Shown: piece by piece, positions 5,396 through 7,174 of the stretch
Layout: every line of letters starts with the position of its first letter
Numbering within the stretch: the first letter of the stretch is position 1
Notes under the pieces: generated by a model
Told to the model about the DNA's origin: nothing
Seen by the model: the letters and a program-made list of their open reading frames with translations, nothing else
Databases searched by the model: none
Assembly: GCA_943329105.2 (NCBI GenBank)
Contig: CALQCP020000118.1
Span: forward strand, 1 to 7,174
From: Chitinophaga pinensis
Lineage (GTDB): Bacteria > Planctomycetota > Phycisphaerae > Phycisphaerales > SM1A02
Direction of reading: 5' to 3'
Length of the DNA stretch: 7,174 nt
Position numbers and translations under genes: made by a program

Positions 5396-6879
5396 TCGTC
5401 GCCCATCCCGCTCTCTGTCGCCGCCACTTCATAACTTCGGCGCGTGAGTGCATTGCGACCGAGCCGGGCAAACAGCTTGGGTGCTGGTCCGCCCAGGCCA
5501 TGCATCTCACGCAACACATCATCGAATGCAGCGACCGCCCACGCGACGTCACGTTCATCAATGACTAACGGAGGAACAAATTTCACCGTTGGTTGTCCGT
5601 GGCCAGCCACTTGACACATGATGCGGTGATCTTCAAAGAGCGGCATGACCGCGGCCTGTGCAAAGAGGTCCGGCTCAATGGCATTCATGGCCGTCCATGT
5701 GGCGCGCAGGCCGAGTGACTTTGGTGCACCAAATTCCACCGCCACCATCAGTCCTTGCTGACGAACCGCTTTGACAAAGTCGTAGCGTTGCCGCAATTCA
5801 TCAAGTCCATCGCGGAGCAGTGCGCCCATGCGTTTGGCGCGTTTCGCTAGTTGCTCGGTATCACAGACGTGCAGTACCGCCAGTCCAGCGGCCATGGCCA
5901 GTGAACCCATATGGAACGTGCTGGAGTGGACGATGGCGCGGTCGAGGCTGGAGAATGTCTTGTCCCACACACGCTGGCGCACCATCACTGCCCCCACCGG
6001 AACCAGCCCGCCTGACAGTGCTTTGGAGAGCACCACCATGTCCGGTTCGCATCCTTGGTCGTGGTCAATGGCTAGGAATTCACCGGTTCGGCAGATCCCA
6101 GTCTGCACTTCGTCGGCAACAAAGAGCGCGCCGTACTTGTGACAGAGGCGGCTGGCTTCAGCAAGGTAGCCATCGGGTGCAATGTGCACGCCTTTACCTT
6201 GCACCGGTTCCACCAAGAATGCCGCTACGTCGCCCGCCCGCAGTGCGCCCTCTAGGTCAGCCAAGTCGCCAAAGCGCACCATGCGAGTTTCCGGCAGAAA
6301 CGGTCCGAACCCTTGGCGGAAGCTCTGGCATCCGTTCAGCGAGAGCGCGCCCGTGGTGAGTCCATGGAAGCCGCGTTCGGCAAACAGAATTCCTGGGCGT
6401 CCGGTGGCAGCGCGCGCAAACTTGATGGCCGCTTCAACGCCTTCAGTGCCACTATTTGTGAAGTACACACGATCGAGCCCGCGGCCGATGCGTTGCGTGA
6501 GTTCGCGCGCCAGCATTCCCGCAAGGGGCGGGGTGTCAAACTGCACCATGGATGGCAGGTCCATGTCTAAGCAGTCACTGAGTGCCTGCTTGATGGTGGG
6601 GTGGTTGCGACCAACATTGCAGACCGCGTACCCGCCCAAGAAATCCAGATAACGATGTCCCTGTGCATCCCACAGGTATTGACCTTCGGCGCGCACAAAG
6701 AATCGGTCGAAGCCGATGGTTCGCAACACCGACGCGAAGCGTGGATTGACATGCTCTGCGAATAGCCGATGGCTATCGGGGCGGTGCTCGTCAAGAAGTC
6801 GTCGCAGGTCGAAAGTCACGGGTTTCGGAATGGTAGTCACTCCGCCCACTTTGTCGTGGATGACCTGTCGATTGTGCAT
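5392..6879 (-). CDS. Class III PLP-dependent aminotransferase, HpnO-like
   Basis: This 495-residue cytoplasmic fold-type I enzyme moves an amino group using pyridoxal phosphate. Landmarks are NSGTE at 142-146 (phosphate cup), FHG at 171-173 (the residues stacking on the cofactor), EPVQGKG at 224-230, DEVQTG at 256-261 (Asp256 to the pyridine nitrogen), LSKALSGG at 284-291 with Lys286 as the Schiff-base lysine, and STF at 320-322. An N-terminal NPRF…VLRTIGFDRFFVRAEGQYLWD region and the late PLFEDHRI…QVAGHG segment resemble, from memory, the HpnO type, which makes aminobacteriohopanetriol, more than ornithine or acetylornithine aminotransferases. The amino donor and acceptor are not provable here. 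It is longer at the C-terminus (about 465-495, Arg-rich then acidic) than the catalytic core needs. The ATG at 6879 is supported by TGAGG six bases upstream. It is the first gene of a likely operon with the exporter and lipoprotein. Confidence 0.88.
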   Translation of the reverse strand: MHNRQVIHDKVGGVTTIPKPVTFDLRRLLDEHRPDSHRLFAEHVNPRFASVLRTIGFDRFFVRAEGQYLWDAQGHRYLDFLGGYAVCNVGRNHPTIKQALSDCLDMDLPSMVQFDTPPLAGMLARELTQRIGRGLDRVYFTNSGTEGVEAAIKFARAATGRPGILFAERGFHGLTTGALSLNGCQSFRQGFGPFLPETRMVRFGDLADLEGALRAGDVAAFLVEPVQGKGVHIAPDGYLAEASRLCHKYGALFVADEVQTGICRTGEFLAIDHDQGCEPDMVVLSKALSGGLVPVGAVMVRQRVWDKTFSSLDRAIVHSSTFHMGSLAMAAGLAVLHVCDTEQLAKRAKRMGALLRDGLDELRQRYDFVKAVRQQGLMVAVEFGAPKSLGLRATWTAMNAIEPDLFAQAAVMPLFEDHRIMCQVAGHGQPTVKFVPPLVIDERDVAWAVAAFDDVLREMHGLGGPAPKLFARLGRNALTRRSYEVAATESGMGDE

Positions 6880-6885
6880 CCCGAG

Positions 6886-6890
6886 CCTCA
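6886..6890 (-). promoter_or_regulatory. Ribosome binding site of the aminotransferase gene
   Basis: On the - strand TGAGG stands six bases before the ATG at 6877-6879. It is the clearest Shine-Dalgarno match at any start in the window and fixes the aminotransferase start over the in-frame GTG codons 10, 13 and 20 codons further in. It lies in the 32-bp gap shared with the divergent RdgC-like gene. Confidence 0.6.
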
Positions 6891-6911
6891 GTTTCCGGGG
6901 ACACTGTGCGA

Positions 6912-7174
6912 ATGCCTTTTCGTAATGGAACCGTTTCTTACTCGCGATTTGGTGTCTCTGGCGATTTGCCCGACGACGCCAACGAGGGCGCCTTGGCGCT
7001 CCTGAGCAAACACGTGGTGAAGCCGCGCGGTCTTTCCGACGAAGGGGTGGCCAGCGGTTGGTGCACGGGCCGACACGTGTTCGACTCGGACTTCGCGTGG
7101 AAACACTGCGGGTTCAGTGGAGCCATTCTGTGCGCTATGCGAATGGATGTCGCCAAGGTTCCTTCGGAGATTCG
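6912..7174 (+). CDS. N-terminal part of an RdgC-like recombination-associated protein (3' truncated by window)
   Basis: An open frame starts at ATG 6912 and runs off the window after 87 complete codons with no stop. It begins MPFRNGTVSYSRFGVSGDLP. It continues through a GWCTGRHVFDSDFAWKHCGF segment to ILCAMRMDVAKVPSEI. The short N-terminal strand, an early Gly-Trp, and a hydrophobic strand ending in basic residues plus VPSEI follow the order seen in RdgC (MxFxN…, GW, …ICARKEEKILPSPVIK in E. coli as I recall it). RdgC is a ring-forming DNA-binding protein that limits RecA activity. GGGGA at 6897-6901 is a possible Shine-Dalgarno sequence, ten bases from the start. An in-frame GTG at 6906 is an alternative start. 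The gene is divergent from the aminotransferase with only 32 bp between start codons. The family call rests on a partial N-terminus and is tentative; that it is coding is more certain, since two - strand frames over it have no recognisable content. Confidence 0.6.
   Translation, partial: MPFRNGTVSYSRFGVSGDLPDDANEGALALLSKHVVKPRGLSDEGVASGWCTGRHVFDSDFAWKHCGFSGAILCAMRMDVAKVPSEI

Noticed and set aside
4767..5447. 226-codon + strand ORF spanning the exporter N-terminus and aminotransferase end
   Set aside because: Ser/Arg-rich shadow frame opposite two convincing genes.
6851..6879. TTGTCG followed 17 bp later by GTGCAT as a promoter for the RdgC-like gene
   Set aside because: The -10 part is a poor match and the pair lies in coding DNA, where such matches occur by chance.

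Overview
The window looks like chromosomal DNA from a Gram-negative bacterium of fairly high GC content. Support for this comes from a lipobox-type lipoprotein, a 12-helix RND/MMPL exporter and GC-rich codon ends. Several genes have no clear Shine-Dalgarno sequence. Together with the ribF/DHH pair and the RdgC-like gene, that makes me think of a planctomycete-type organism, but this is a guess from memory of such genomes and nothing in the window proves it. I see no RNA genes, insertion sequences, CRISPR arrays or phage genes.

Layout. Positions 2-130 may hold the end of an unidentified + strand gene. Positions 185-320 hold an 8-bp tandem repeat (core ATGAGCCC, eight perfect copies) that decays toward the right and stays in register up to the start codon of ribF. 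ribF (313-1200, riboflavin kinase/FAD synthetase) is followed 20 bp later by a DHH/DHHA1 phosphoesterase of the NrnA type (1221-2273); the two probably form a + strand operon. Three genes follow on the - strand, read from right to left: a class III PLP aminotransferase resembling HpnO (6879-5392), a 905-residue RND/MMPL transporter resembling HpnN (5395-2678, GTG start overlapping the preceding stop codon), and a small lipoprotein with a heavy-metal-associated domain (2608-2243) whose 3' end overlaps the 3' end of the phosphoesterase gene by 31 bp. A + strand gene starts at 6912, only 32 bp from the aminotransferase start, and runs off the window; its N-terminus resembles the RdgC family.

How they may work together. 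RibF makes FMN and FAD, and the NrnA-like enzyme clears short RNA oligonucleotides and/or pAp. Both are housekeeping enzymes. The aminotransferase and transporter are translationally coupled, and both resemble proteins of hopanoid lipid metabolism: HpnO puts the amino group on the bacteriohopane side chain and HpnN moves hopanoids toward the outer membrane. A lipid amination-plus-export unit is the most economical reading, but no squalene-hopene cyclase or other hpn gene is visible here. The most unusual sequence is the octanucleotide array: each intact unit encodes a three-codon ORF whose stop overlaps the next start, and the last of these overlaps the ribF start codon.
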